Shown here piece by piece: positions 7,677 to 15,127 of a stretch of DNA of 64,000 nucleotides. Position numbers and translations under genes: made by a program. The notes below the pieces were generated by a model, which did not search any database, was not told the DNA's origin, and saw nothing but the letters and a program-made list of their open reading frames with translations. The DNA comes from Mycobacterium paragordonae (GTDB lineage: Bacteria; Actinomycetota; Actinomycetes; Mycobacteriales; Mycobacteriaceae), in assembly GCF_003614435.1 (NCBI RefSeq), contig NZ_CP025546.1, positions 6,510,001 through 6,574,000 of the forward strand. Direction: 5' to 3'. How positions within the stretch are numbered: position 1 is the stretch's first letter; every line of letters begins with the position of its first letter.

Positions 7677-8519
7677 TCAGGCGGGTGGATCGATCGTCCC
7701 CATCGGACGGTGGTAGGCGGATTCGACGATGGGGCGCCACTGCTGGTCGTGGAGTCTCTTGTTCTCGGCCGATTCGATCCGCCAGGTGACCATGGGCAGG
7801 TAATACGTGGCCGGCGCTCCGAGAATGTAGGTGGCGTTGCCCTCCACGTACGACTTGTTCCCCGAATCGGTCAGACTGAGATTGCTGTAATCCAGGTGCG
7901 GGCCCCTCAATTCTCCCCTGCCGGCGACGAAGTTTGATGCCACCCGATTGAACAGCGCGAAGGAATTCGACAGGTCGGCCGGGCAGTCCGCCCAGAAATC
8001 GTATTGGCGGATCAGGACTTTGACCGTGTATCGGGTGTCGGCCGGAAATCCCCGTCCGCCATACGCCGCGGAGCATCCGCTGTTGGGAACGGTGGTGCAG
8101 CCGCCGTACTTGGTCTCCGGATCACCGGTGAGAACGAACGTCACCGTCGCGGGATCGATGTCGCTGCCCGGGCCGTACCGGCGCAGCCAATCGTCTTCCA
8201 CCTGCGCGCCTTCGCTGTGACCGAGGACGATCTTGCGGCCGGGCGTGGAGTGCAGGAGCTGGTTGAGCGCGTCCGATCCCTGATGGACGAAATAGGCATT
8301 GGGCAGATTCGTATAGGGGACTTTGACTTTCACGTTCGGGGCCGCAAATAGCTCGCCACGTAACCAATTGGACGGTAACGGGAGAAAGGCGGGGTTGATC
8401 GTCAATACCGTGGCGGCGACGGGTTCGTCTGCGGCGCTGGCCGTTACCGGCGTGATTGCGCCGGCAACGACTATTGATGCCAAGGCGATTGACGTCAACA
8501 AGCGTCTCACCGGCGCCAC
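7677..8519 (-). CDS. Secreted PE-PPE-domain serine hydrolase (no PE/PPE head)
   Basis: A 280-residue protein with an N-terminal signal peptide (RRLLTSIALASIVVAGAITP) ending near ASA-ADE. The remainder matches the alpha/beta-hydrolase module found at the C-terminus of PE and PPE proteins. It has TVLTINPAFLP, a nucleophile elbow GHSEG with Ser102, and the TFVLTGDPETKYGG strand, and probably esterase or cutinase-like activity. It lacks the PE or PPE secretion domain and so would use Sec instead of type VII export. The GTG at 8519 is the best in-frame start. It is convergent with the GH5-like gene, with the two stops back to back. Confidence 0.8.
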   Translation of the reverse strand: MAPVRRLLTSIALASIVVAGAITPVTASAADEPVAATVLTINPAFLPLPSNWLRGELFAAPNVKVKVPYTNLPNAYFVHQGSDALNQLLHSTPGRKIVLGHSEGAQVEDDWLRRYGPGSDIDPATVTFVLTGDPETKYGGCTTVPNSGCSAAYGGRGFPADTRYTVKVLIRQYDFWADCPADLSNSFALFNRVASNFVAGRGELRGPHLDYSNLSLTDSGNKSYVEGNATYILGAPATYYLPMVTWRIESAENKRLHDQQWRPIVESAYHRPMGTIDPPA

Positions 8520-8697
8520 CCCATGCGGGCATATATATCATCGCCAACGTCAAAATTATTGCGGCGGTTGATAAATCGAGACAAGAATGATGCGGGGTCG
8601 CGATCTGGTGAGGGTACCGGCCGACAATTCCGGTTTGGCAGACGCTCCGCGGGTGAACACCCTAGTTGCGTTCGAGACTCAACGAGAGGGGATCATC

Positions 8698-8718
8698 GTG
8701 TCCATGAGGTTGCGCTGA
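8698..8718 (+). other. Possible six-codon leader ORF upstream of hemerythrin
   Basis: GTG-TCC-ATG-AGG-TTG-CGC-TGA follows a GAGAGGGG ribosome-binding site, and its stop is 2 bases from the hemerythrin ATG at 8721. The hemerythrin start itself has no good Shine-Dalgarno sequence, so reinitiation or coupling is possible. Confidence 0.3.
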
Positions 8719-8720
8719 CG

Positions 8721-9245
8721 ATGGCGGACATCATCGACCTCATCTACGCCGATCACGACTGGATCAGGCGTCAGTTCTTCCGGCTTGACGACGCGGCATC
8801 GAACGAGGATCTCGTCGCCATCTGGAATGCCCTCGGCGCCCGCCTCGACGTTCATGCCGAGGCCGAGGAGGCGGTGTTTTACCCGGCACTGCTCAAGCAC
8901 GGCGGCCATGACCATCCGAGCAATCCCGAGGGTGACCCGGAGGACGAAACCGAAGACGCGATCACCGACCACAACGCGATTCGTGATGCGGTCCGTCGGT
9001 CACGCGGGCTCGAGCCGGGCAGCACCGAGTGGTTCGAGGCCGTCCACGAGGCCCGCGAGCAGAACGGCAAACACCTCGACGAAGAAGAACGCGAAGCGAT
9101 GCCGGACTTCATCAAGAGCGCCTCGCTGGAGCTCCGCAATGAGCTGGCCATGCAATGGTTGCGGTTTCACGCCGAACGCGAAGCGACCAAAGGGGTCGAC
9201 AATCGCGATAAGGACGCGGACGCCTATATCGATAAGCATTCATGA
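8721..9245 (+). CDS. Hemerythrin HHE-domain protein
   Basis: A 174-residue helical protein. Candidate di-iron ligands are the His in YADHDWIRRQF (residue 12), the His and Glu in VHAEAEEAVFYP, the His in TDHNAIRDAV and the His and Glu in GKHLDEEERE. The ATG at 8721 starts directly at the domain (MADIIDLIYADHDW). The family binds oxygen, nitric oxide or peroxide at a non-haem di-iron site, and mycobacterial members are linked to redox stress. It ends in DADAYIDKHS, followed at once by a perfect hairpin terminator. The same tail and terminator recur near 10281-10350. Regulation is not visible beyond the leader ORF. Confidence 0.88.
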   Translation: MADIIDLIYADHDWIRRQFFRLDDAASNEDLVAIWNALGARLDVHAEAEEAVFYPALLKHGGHDHPSNPEGDPEDETEDAITDHNAIRDAVRRSRGLEPGSTEWFEAVHEAREQNGKHLDEEEREAMPDFIKSASLELRNELAMQWLRFHAEREATKGVDNRDKDADAYIDKHS

Positions 9246-9273
9246 GAAACCCCGGCCGGTGGCCGGGGTTTCT
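9245..9273. terminator. Bidirectional intrinsic terminator
   Basis: AGAAACCCCGGCC, a GGT loop and GGCCGGGGTTTCT form a perfect 13-bp stem between the convergent hemerythrin gene and the MmpS-like gene. Both sides end in a T-rich or A-rich tract, so it can serve both strands. Confidence 0.85.
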
Positions 9274-9281
9274 GCGGATTG

Positions 9282-9911
9282 TCAGCGTGTGTAGATGCAG
9301 TGCGCGTCTCCACCGACCGGTTTCTCGGCCACCACCTTGCCATCGAGGGTGATGCGGCATCCGGGGTTGGATTGCTTGCCGGTGGCGACTACCTGCAGCA
9401 TCGTGACGTCGGCGCCGACGGTGATGGTGCGCTTGAAGGGAAGTGGCGCATTGCTGTACAGACCGGTGTCGGGGTCGGTGACGACGGAGTAGACGTCGCC
9501 AGGCCCGAACGCCTCGAACACCACATTCCCACCCGCGGGGGACTGTGGCGTTGCGACCCGGGATGCAGCAGCTGCGTTGTCCGCCAACGTTGCTGAGCGC
9601 TCGTCGGGAGTCACGCAGATGGTGTCGCCGTCGAATGCCTCGCGCCAGACGTAACCGTTGACGCAGGTGTTCGGACCGTAGGCGCCGCCGTTGGGCGACC
9701 GGTGGTTGGTGGGGTTGGCATTTTCCTGTTGGGTGCGGGTGCGCACCGCGGGCGTGACGCAGACGTGGTCACTGGGCCGGGCTTCGCGCCATACGTAACC
9801 CGAAATGCACGTGTCCGGGGCAGCCTGGGCGGGCGCCGGCACTGCGACGGTGATGAAGGCGGTGGCGGCGCACATCAGCAGCGGCGGTATCGATAAACGT
9901 GTGGTTGACAT
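9282..9911 (-). CDS. Secreted protein with two YVWREA repeats and an MmpS-like domain
   Basis: A 209-residue protein. A Sec signal peptide (ending PAPAQA near residue 31) is followed by two copies of a Cys-containing repeat, CISGYVWREARPSDHVCVTP and CVNGYVWREAFDGDTICVTP. A C-terminal domain from about residue 125 matches the extracytoplasmic part of MmpS proteins: FEAFGPG, then VATGKQSNPGCRITLDGKV and a terminal Cys. MmpS proteins are accessory factors of MmpL transporters. Here the usual transmembrane anchor is replaced by a cleavable signal and the repeats, so the product is probably secreted. No mmpL gene is adjacent. Confidence 0.78.
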   Translation of the reverse strand: MSTTRLSIPPLLMCAATAFITVAVPAPAQAAPDTCISGYVWREARPSDHVCVTPAVRTRTQQENANPTNHRSPNGGAYGPNTCVNGYVWREAFDGDTICVTPDERSATLADNAAAASRVATPQSPAGGNVVFEAFGPGDVYSVVTDPDTGLYSNAPLPFKRTITVGADVTMLQVVATGKQSNPGCRITLDGKVVAEKPVGGDAHCIYTR

Positions 9912-9999
9912 GGACTTTCCTCCCCGGGATCTACTTCGGACCCGATTGACGGGGGCCGATCGACTTCAGGATCGACCCGTTGTTGGCTTCAGGCTGAAG

Positions 10000-10029
10000 T
10001 TAGCTTCGGGAGTTTGCGCGATTCTTGCG
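10000..10029 (-). promoter_or_regulatory. Promoter motif shared with 10788-10817
   Basis: On the minus strand this reads CGCAAGAATCGCGCAAAC followed by CGAAGC and a TAACTT hexamer, which fits the mycobacterial TANNNT -10 form. CGCAA is repeated with an 11-12-bp spacing, the pattern of a tandem activator site over the -35 region. It lies 89 bp upstream of the MmpS-like gene start. 25 of 30 bases are identical to the second copy. Confidence 0.5.
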
Positions 10030-10280
10030 CAAATCTTGGAAGGGCCCACCGATGTTCGGGCGAAGGGCCCAGCGGGCGTCATGCGTTGCGCGTCAAAGTC
10101 TTTGGGGCGGTTGATATTTCGACGAGACGGGCGAAGACTCCGCGTCACGACCTAGCGTGTCACCTAGTCTGTCGATGGCAGATTGAAAGATATCGTCCCG
10201 CCGGTGGGGCCTTGAATGTTTCGGAGGCCATGACCCCGATCGTCATGGGTCTGGTGACGATTCCGTGCCCGAAGTTCAGC

Positions 10281-10350
10281 GATGGGGACGCGGAGGCCTA
10301 CTTCGATAAGCGTTCATGAGAAAACCCCGGCCGGTGGCCGGGGTTTCTGC
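10281..10350 (+). pseudogene. Duplicated hemerythrin 3' end plus terminator
   Basis: About 70 bases match 9207-9275 with six substitutions and one extra A. The copy encodes DGDAEAYFDKRS and stop, compared with DADAYIDKHS in the intact gene. No hemerythrin metal-ligand region precedes it, so it is read as a remnant of a duplicated copy. It could instead be the end of an unrelated 29-residue ORF starting at 10230 behind CGGAGGCC. Confidence 0.55.
10319..10348. terminator. Second copy of the bidirectional terminator
   Basis: AAACCCCGGCC, GGT and GGCCGGGGTTT form an 11-bp perfect stem. It sits 11 bases beyond the stop of the minus-strand gene at 10360 and ends the plus-strand remnant. Confidence 0.8.
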
Positions 10351-10359
10351 ATACCTGAT

Positions 10360-10758
10360 TTACGGATGGTCTCCGATGCGGCAATTGGTGAGATTGGGCT
10401 CGCAATAAAGGCCGACCGGAGGAGGCGGATGCGGTGGCGGGTTATCCCCGTCCCAGATCATATTGGACACATTGCCCATCCCGCTCCAGAGGTAGTAATA
10501 GGTGTGACACACGTTCATGTCCCACCCGCGAAACGGGTCGGTGATGTGATTGCCGGTCGCCGGTAGGGGATCCCCCGGGCACCAATGATGCGGCGGGCCC
10601 CAACCGTTGTCGTCAGTGGCGAACGGGCCGGGATACTGCGGAACAGGACCGGGATGAGCCGCAGCGATACCCGCGGCCATACCCAGGCCGGATACCGCGA
10701 GGCCGCCCGACAGCAATGCCCCGCCAATGATTCTCTTCAATTTGAGAGGAGTGCTCAT
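10360..10758 (-). CDS. Small secreted Pro/Trp/Tyr-rich protein
   Basis: A 132-residue protein with a signal peptide (KLKRIIGGALLSGGLAVSGL, cleavage near AAA-HPG at residue 35). The mature chain has a conserved-looking C-x-y pattern: WCPGDPLPATG, NVCHTYYYLWSG, and a final CEPNLTNCRIG. This gives four cysteines, probably two disulfides. It has the appearance of a mycobacterium-specific secreted protein family; no enzymatic motif is visible. Its ATG follows AAAGGAACC. The promoter element at 10788-10817 is shared with the secreted MmpS-like gene at 9282, which suggests co-regulation. Confidence 0.72.
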   Translation of the reverse strand: MSTPLKLKRIIGGALLSGGLAVSGLGMAAGIAAAHPGPVPQYPGPFATDDNGWGPPHHWCPGDPLPATGNHITDPFRGWDMNVCHTYYYLWSGMGNVSNMIWDGDNPPPHPPPPVGLYCEPNLTNCRIGDHP

Positions 10759-10787
10759 GGTTGGTTCCTTTCTCTGTCGGGGTGAGA

Positions 10788-10817
10788 TTAGCTCCGGCGG
10801 TTTGCGAAATTCTTGCG
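10788..10817 (-). promoter_or_regulatory. Promoter motif shared with 10000-10029
   Basis: On the minus strand this reads CGCAAGAATTTCGCAAAC, then CGGAGC and TAATCT as a TANNNT-type -10. It lies 30 bp from the ATG at 10758, giving a 5' leader of about 20-25 bases. The repeated CGCAA over the -35 position suggests an activator. Confidence 0.5.
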
Positions 10818-10982
10818 TTCGACGAATTACATCGGTTCAGCACGGAGCCGAGATGACGGATTAAGTAGATTTAAATGCGCAGGCATAGCGGTCCTGGCAA
10901 CTACACAGAGATAGCGGCGGCGCACCAATAGTTCGACGACCGAAAGTGAGACTTCACCAGCGGTTCCTGCCGGCAAAGTTGG

Positions 10983-11069
10983 CGGTGGCGGAGGGATTTG
11001 AACCCTCGGACGGTTTTAGCCGTCACACGCTTTCGAGGCGTGCTCCTTAGGCCGCTCGGACACGCCACC
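10983..11069 (-). tRNA. tRNA-Ser (anticodon CGA)
   Basis: The minus strand gives GGTGGCG/CGCCACC acceptor arms, a D-arm with GAGCGGCC, an anticodon loop CTCGAAA closed by CACGC/GCGTG, a long variable arm (GACGGCTAAAACCGTC) and a T-loop GTTCAAATC. The long variable arm identifies it as serine; the anticodon CGA reads UCG. It is 87 bases including the discriminator, with no encoded CCA. Confidence 0.95.
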
Positions 11070-11098
11070 GCCGAGCAGCTTACCCAACCACCCGCCCC

Positions 11099-11560
11099 TC
11101 ACCCCAATCGCTGCCGGGCGAAGAACTCCTCCAGCGGCGCGGCGCACTCCGCGGCCAGCACGCCGCCGCGAACTTCCGGCCGATGATTCAGCCGGCGATC
11201 CCGCACTACATCCCATAGCGAGCCGACCGCACCCGTCTTGGGTTCCCAAGCGCCGAACACCAGCCGCGCCACCCGGGCCAGCACCAACGCCCCGGCGCAC
11301 ATAGTGCACGGTTCGACGGTGACCGCCAGCGTCGCGCCCTCCAGTCGCCACCCGTCGCCCAGCTCCCGGGCGGCCGCGCGCAATGCCAGGATCTCCGCGT
11401 GGGCGGTGGGATCGCCGTCGGCTTCGCGGGCATTGACCGCCCGAGCCAGCAAGGTGCCGTCGGGTCCGGCAACGACGGCCCCGATCGGCACATCGCGAGG
11501 TCCGGCGGTCCCGGCGACCGCCAACGCGGCGCGGATCAGATCTTCGTCAGACGCTGTCAC
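11099..11560 (-). CDS. tadA: tRNA-specific adenosine deaminase
   Basis: A 153-residue zinc deaminase. It has HAE at residues 54-56 (His zinc ligand, Glu proton shuttle) and PCTMC with zinc-binding Cys85 and Cys88. TadA converts A34 to inosine in tRNA-Arg(ACG), letting one tRNA read CGU, CGC and CGA. That substrate tRNA is itself encoded in this window at 37134-37206. The gene follows the next upstream gene, a TadA-associated protein, by 18 bases on the same strand. The order is the one I recall for Rv3752c/Rv3753c. Other cytidine or guanine deaminases share the fold, but the PCTMC context and partner favour TadA. Confidence 0.92.
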   Translation of the reverse strand: MTASDEDLIRAALAVAGTAGPRDVPIGAVVAGPDGTLLARAVNAREADGDPTAHAEILALRAAARELGDGWRLEGATLAVTVEPCTMCAGALVLARVARLVFGAWEPKTGAVGSLWDVVRDRRLNHRPEVRGGVLAAECAAPLEEFFARQRLG

Positions 11561-11578
11561 GTAATGCGCCTACGGCGC

Positions 11579-12100
11579 TTACCGACCGAGGCGGTCGATC
11601 ACCGCCGACAATTGTTCGGCGAACCCCATCTCGCGGGCGATGCGACCGAGTTGCTCGTCGGCATAGAGGTCGGTCTCGTCGAGGATGACCCCCAGCACCG
11701 CTTCGGGTAGCCCGATGTCGGACAGCAACCCCAGGTCACCCTCTTCGAACGGTTCGGCGTCCTCGAGGTCTTCGGGATCGATTTCGGCGTCCAGGCTGTC
11801 CAGCACCTCGGCGGCGATGTCGTAATCCAGCGCGGCGGTGGCGTCGGAGAGCAGCAACCGGGTCCCGGATGGCGCCGGACGCACGATGACAAAGAATTCA
11901 TCGTCGACGTCCAACAACCCGAATACGGCGCCGGAACTTCGCAGCTCCCGCAGTTCGGTCTCGGCGGCCGACAAACTGGTCAGCGCTTTCGAGCCCAGCG
12001 GCGCACAGCGCCACTTGCCCTCTTCGCGCACGACCGCGACGCCGAAGCCGTCGGGGATGTCCGTGGACGGGCCTGCTGCTGAAGCCCGTTGTGCTCCCAT
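11579..12100 (-). CDS. tRNA adenosine deaminase-associated protein
   Basis: A 173-residue acidic cytosolic protein (many Asp/Glu around DAEIDPEDLEDAEPFEEGD). It matches the actinobacterial family always found next to tadA and named only for that position. The pattern GFGVAVVREEGKWRCAPLG at the start and EDLYADEQL-type helices near the end are recognisable; the actual text here is DETDLYADEQLGRIAREMGF. It is immediately upstream of tadA on the same strand, so cotranscription is likely. The biochemical role is not established. The ATG at 12100 gives the family's expected length. Confidence 0.8.
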   Translation of the reverse strand: MGAQRASAAGPSTDIPDGFGVAVVREEGKWRCAPLGSKALTSLSAAETELRELRSSGAVFGLLDVDDEFFVIVRPAPSGTRLLLSDATAALDYDIAAEVLDSLDAEIDPEDLEDAEPFEEGDLGLLSDIGLPEAVLGVILDETDLYADEQLGRIAREMGFAEQLSAVIDRLGR

Positions 12101-12161
12101 GGCCGCCTACGCTAGTCCCTGACCTGGCCGGTGGCCAGATGAAGCCATCCCTCGCGGTCCG

Positions 12162-13151
12162 TTGCCGGTCGAACTGTGCCAACCTTGGTCTGTGGGGAAG
12201 ACACCGGTGTGCGTTCTGGGGCTGGGTCTGATCGGTGGTTCGATCATGCGGGCTGCTGCCGGGGCGGGCCGTGAAGTATTCGGCTACAACCGCTCGGTGG
12301 AGGGCGCCCGCGGCGCCCGGTCCGACGGGTTCGACGCCTCCACCGACCTCAACGAGACCCTGGCCCGGGCCGCCGTGAGCGACGCCCTGATCGTGCTGGC
12401 CGTGCCGATGCCGGCCCTGCCCAACATGCTGGCTCATATCGGCGAATCGGCCCCGGACTGTCCTTTGACCGACGTCACCAGCGTGAAGCAGGCGGTGCTC
12501 GACGAGGTCGTCGCGGCCGGCCTGCTGCCGCGCTTCGTCGGGGGACATCCGATGACCGGCACCGCGCATTCGGGCTGGACGGCCGGCCACGGCGGCTTGT
12601 TCAACCGGGCGCCCTGGGTGGTCAGCGTGGACGACCACGTCGACCCTCACGTGTGGTCCATGGTGACGGAGCTAGCCCTGGACTGCGGCGCCGTGGTGGT
12701 GCCCGCCAAGTCCGACGAACACGACGCCGCGGCGGCGGCGATATCGCACCTACCGCACCTGCTGGCCGAAGCGCTGGCGATCACCGCCGCCGAGGTTCCG
12801 CTGGCGTTCGCGCTGGCTGCCGGCTCGTTCCGGGACGCCACCCGGGTCGCGGGCACCGCGCCGGACCTGGTCCGCGCGATGTGCGAGGCCAACACCAGCC
12901 AGCTGACGCCCGCCACCGACCGGATCATCGAGTTGCTGGGCCGCGCCCGCGAGTCGCTGGCACACAACGGCTCGGTGGCCGATCTGGTCGATGAGGGTCA
13001 CGCGGCACGCACGCGGTACGAAAGCTTCCCCCGCTCCGACATCGTCACCGTGGTCGTCGGCGCGGACGGCTGGCGTCAGCAGCTGGCCGCGGCCGGCCGG
13101 GCCGGCGGCGTGATCAGATCCGCTCTGCCAACCCTGGATAGTCAACGATGA
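12162..13151 (+). CDS. tyrA: Prephenate dehydrogenase
   Basis: A 329-residue protein. It has an N-terminal NAD-binding GLGLIGGS at residues 20-27, then the conserved [15 protein letters not shown] motif with the catalytic-region His. A helical C-terminal half carries [16 protein letters not shown], as in bacterial TyrA. It oxidises prephenate to 4-hydroxyphenylpyruvate, the precursor of tyrosine. The aromatic aminotransferase-type HisC2 that could complete tyrosine synthesis lies at 37413-38465. The start is uncertain: TTG at 12162 gives this length, while GTG at 12192 would remove ten residues. It overlaps the convergent gene at 13114 by 38 bases. Confidence 0.9.
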   Translation: MPVELCQPWSVGKTPVCVLGLGLIGGSIMRAAAGAGREVFGYNRSVEGARGARSDGFDASTDLNETLARAAVSDALIVLAVPMPALPNMLAHIGESAPDCPLTDVTSVKQAVLDEVVAAGLLPRFVGGHPMTGTAHSGWTAGHGGLFNRAPWVVSVDDHVDPHVWSMVTELALDCGAVVVPAKSDEHDAAAAAISHLPHLLAEALAITAAEVPLAFALAAGSFRDATRVAGTAPDLVRAMCEANTSQLTPATDRIIELLGRARESLAHNGSVADLVDEGHAARTRYESFPRSDIVTVVVGADGWRQQLAAAGRAGGVIRSALPTLDSQR

Positions 13152-13713
13152 ACCCGTCGGCGTCCACGACCACCGTCGTGTCGGCCACCGGCGACCGCAG
13201 CTTGATCGCGTCCAGCCGGCCCTCGCTGGTGTAGCTCACGGTGGCGGCGTCGACCGTCATCTCCGGCACATTCACATAGACCATCGGCAGCACGACCGAA
13301 TCCGCCCGCTCGTGGATGCCCAGCCGGCGGATCGGCAGTGCGTTGAAGAACGGGCTGAACACCAGGTCGACGTCCAGGGCGCCGTTGTATGCCGAGCGTC
13401 GCTCCCCCTGGTGGTCGGTGATCAACCACATGTTCTCTTCGTCACGTGCGATGGCGAGCTGGCGTTCCCGCTCGGCAAGCGAGACGGTCAGCCCGAACCG
13501 CTTGGTGGCACCCTTCTCGTCCGTCTGCAATTCGTAGAAGGCGCCGAAGGCGGGATTGGTTGCGGTGGCCGCGGCCACGATGCGACCGTTCGCCTTTATT
13601 CTCTTGCCTGACAACTGGATTCGTACAGATTCCATGCGCGAAATGTCCTGCGCGCGCCAGGTCAGCATCTGCGGCCAGGCGCTAGGAGTCGGATCAGAGG
13701 GGGCTGCGGTCAC
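13114..13713 (-). CDS. Putative glycolipid-binding-fold protein (Rv3755c-like)
   Basis: A 199-residue protein with alternating beta strands. It matches the family annotated as putative glycolipid-binding (formerly DUF1089): [42 protein letters not shown] and [14 protein letters not shown] chose the GTG at 13713 because it gives 199 residues, which I recall as the length of Rv3755c, and avoids overlap with proZ. No signal peptide is present. The ligand in mycobacteria is not known. It shares 38 bases with convergent tyrA. Confidence 0.75.
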   Translation of the reverse strand: MTAAPSDPTPSAWPQMLTWRAQDISRMESVRIQLSGKRIKANGRIVAAATATNPAFGAFYELQTDEKGATKRFGLTVSLAERERQLAIARDEENMWLITDHQGERRSAYNGALDVDLVFSPFFNALPIRRLGIHERADSVVLPMVYVNVPEMTVDAATVSYTSEGRLDAIKLRSPVADTTVVVDADGFIVDYPGLAERI

Positions 13714-13717
13714 GTCT

Positions 13718-14452
13718 CTACCGTAGGACGTGTTGGTCAACCGTGGCGTGTTTGTCCCCAACTGCCGCATCACAGCCACGATTGCGCCTGCTCAGCCGCC
13801 CGCTGCCGGGTGCCGAAGTCCACACCGCCAGCGCCATCAGTCCGTCCAGGGCCAGCGCCAACACCGCGACCATCAGCGCACCGACCAACGCGATGTGAAA
13901 CTGCCGTTCTTTGATGCCGTCGATCAGATACCGGCCGAGTCCACCCAGACTCGCGTACGCGGCTACCGTCGCGGTCGCGACCACCTGCAGCGTCGCGCTC
14001 CGCAGGCCGCCCAGGATCAGCGGCAGCGCGTTGGGCACCTCGACCCGAAGCAGCACCTGGTGTTCGGCCATGCCGACAGCGCGCGCCGCGTCAACGACCA
14101 GTGGGTCGACATTGGCGATCCCCGCATAGGTGCCCGCCAGCAATGAAGGGATGCCGAGCAACATCAGCGCCACGATCGGCGGTCCCAGTCCCAGCCCGTA
14201 CAGCAGCACCCCGAGCAGCAGCACCCCCAGCGTCGGCAGCGCGCGCAGTCCGTTGACCGCGCCCACCACCAACAGTTGACCGCGGCCGGTGTGCCCGATC
14301 ACCATGCCGACCGGGATGGCGATGGCGGCCGAGGCCAGCACGGCGAGCGCGGTGTATTCCAGGTGCTCGCAGGTGCGCGCCGCCAGACCGGCGGGACCGG
14401 TCCAGTTGCTCGCGGTGGTCAGGTAGGACAACGCCTGTGCGATGAAGTTCAC
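13718..14452 (-). CDS. proZ: Osmoprotectant ABC transporter permease
   Basis: A 244-residue integral membrane protein with five to six hydrophobic helices and the ABC permease EAA-type loop near VDAARAVGMAEHQVLLRVEVP, followed by ALPLILGGLRSA. This is the ProZ/OpuCD class, which moves glycine betaine, choline or similar solutes. It is the last gene of the proX–proV–proW–proZ operon and overlaps proW by four bases. The polar C-terminal tail (SRRNRGCDAAVGDKHATVDQ) goes beyond the last helix and is probably cytosolic. The assignment to substrate is inferred from the operon. Confidence 0.9.
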   Translation of the reverse strand: MNFIAQALSYLTTASNWTGPAGLAARTCEHLEYTALAVLASAAIAIPVGMVIGHTGRGQLLVVGAVNGLRALPTLGVLLLGVLLYGLGLGPPIVALMLLGIPSLLAGTYAGIANVDPLVVDAARAVGMAEHQVLLRVEVPNALPLILGGLRSATLQVVATATVAAYASLGGLGRYLIDGIKERQFHIALVGALMVAVLALALDGLMALAVWTSAPGSGRLSRRNRGCDAAVGDKHATVDQHVLR

Positions 14453-15117
14453 CGGGCGCCGCCCACGATCGGCGACCGGATCCGCCGCCCGTGCTCCCAG
14501 GGCGTGGCCAGCCGGCCGGCCACGCTGAGCAGCGTGTCGATGACGACCGCCAGCGCGAACATCGCGATGATGCCGGCGACGATCTGGTCACTCTTGTTCG
14601 TCTGGAACCCCGCGGTGAACCAGCTGCCGAGGCCGCCGATGCCGATCACCGAACCGACCGACACCATCGCGATATTGGTCACGACGACCACCCGCAGTCC
14701 GGCGACGAGCACCGGAATAGACAGCGGCAGTTCAACTTTCAGCATCCGGGCCAGGGGCCCATAGCCGATCGCGATGGCCGCGTCGCGCAGTTGCCCCGGT
14801 ACCGCGTCCAGGGCTTCGAGGACCGCCCGGACCATGAGTGCGGTGGTGTAGGCGCTGAGCGCGACGATCACGTTGGCCTCGTCGAGGATCCGGGTTCCGA
14901 TGATCAGCGGCAGTACGACGAACAACGCCAGCGATGGGATGGTGAAGATCACGCTGGCCGTCGCCGTTGTCACCCGGCGAAGCAGCGGAGCGCGCTGCAC
15001 CAGCAGACCGAGCGGCACCGCGATGGCCAGCCCGATCGCCACCGGTATCAGCGACAGGCGCAGGTGAATAACGGTCAGCGCCCATGCGGTGCTCAGATGC
15101 GTCAACAGGTAGTGCAT
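14449..15117 (-). CDS. proW: Osmoprotectant ABC transporter permease
   Basis: A 222-residue membrane protein paralogous to proZ, with hydrophobic helices (LSLIPVAIGLAIAVPLGLLV, VIFTIPSLALFVVLPLIIGT) and an EAA loop at LRDAAIAIGYGPLARMLKVE. The ATG at 15117 begins at MHYLLTHLSTAW; upstream in-frame codons would read into proV. Together with ProZ it should form the channel served by the ATPase ProV and lipoprotein ProX. It starts 10 bases after the proV stop and overlaps proZ by four bases. Confidence 0.9.
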   Translation of the reverse strand: MHYLLTHLSTAWALTVIHLRLSLIPVAIGLAIAVPLGLLVQRAPLLRRVTTATASVIFTIPSLALFVVLPLIIGTRILDEANVIVALSAYTTALMVRAVLEALDAVPGQLRDAAIAIGYGPLARMLKVELPLSIPVLVAGLRVVVVTNIAMVSVGSVIGIGGLGSWFTAGFQTNKSDQIVAGIIAMFALAVVIDTLLSVAGRLATPWEHGRRIRSPIVGGAR

Positions 15118-15127
15118 CGGCGCCGCC

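Larger units (their letters stand above)
9912..10359. other. Intergenic region with promoter and duplicated 3' remnant
   Basis: This 448-bp gap contains the promoter of the MmpS-like gene (9999-10029) and an inverted repeat TTTGCGC/GCGCAAA at about 10013-10033. On the plus strand a 29-codon reading frame at 10230-10319 ends in DGDAEAYFDKRS, a near copy of the hemerythrin C-terminus. No convincing complete gene was seen. Confidence 0.6.

Noticed and set aside
11898..12650. 250-residue minus-strand frame across the tyrA start
   Set aside because: It overlaps tyrA and the TadA-associated gene, is His/Arg/Gly-rich and shows no domain; a shadow frame.
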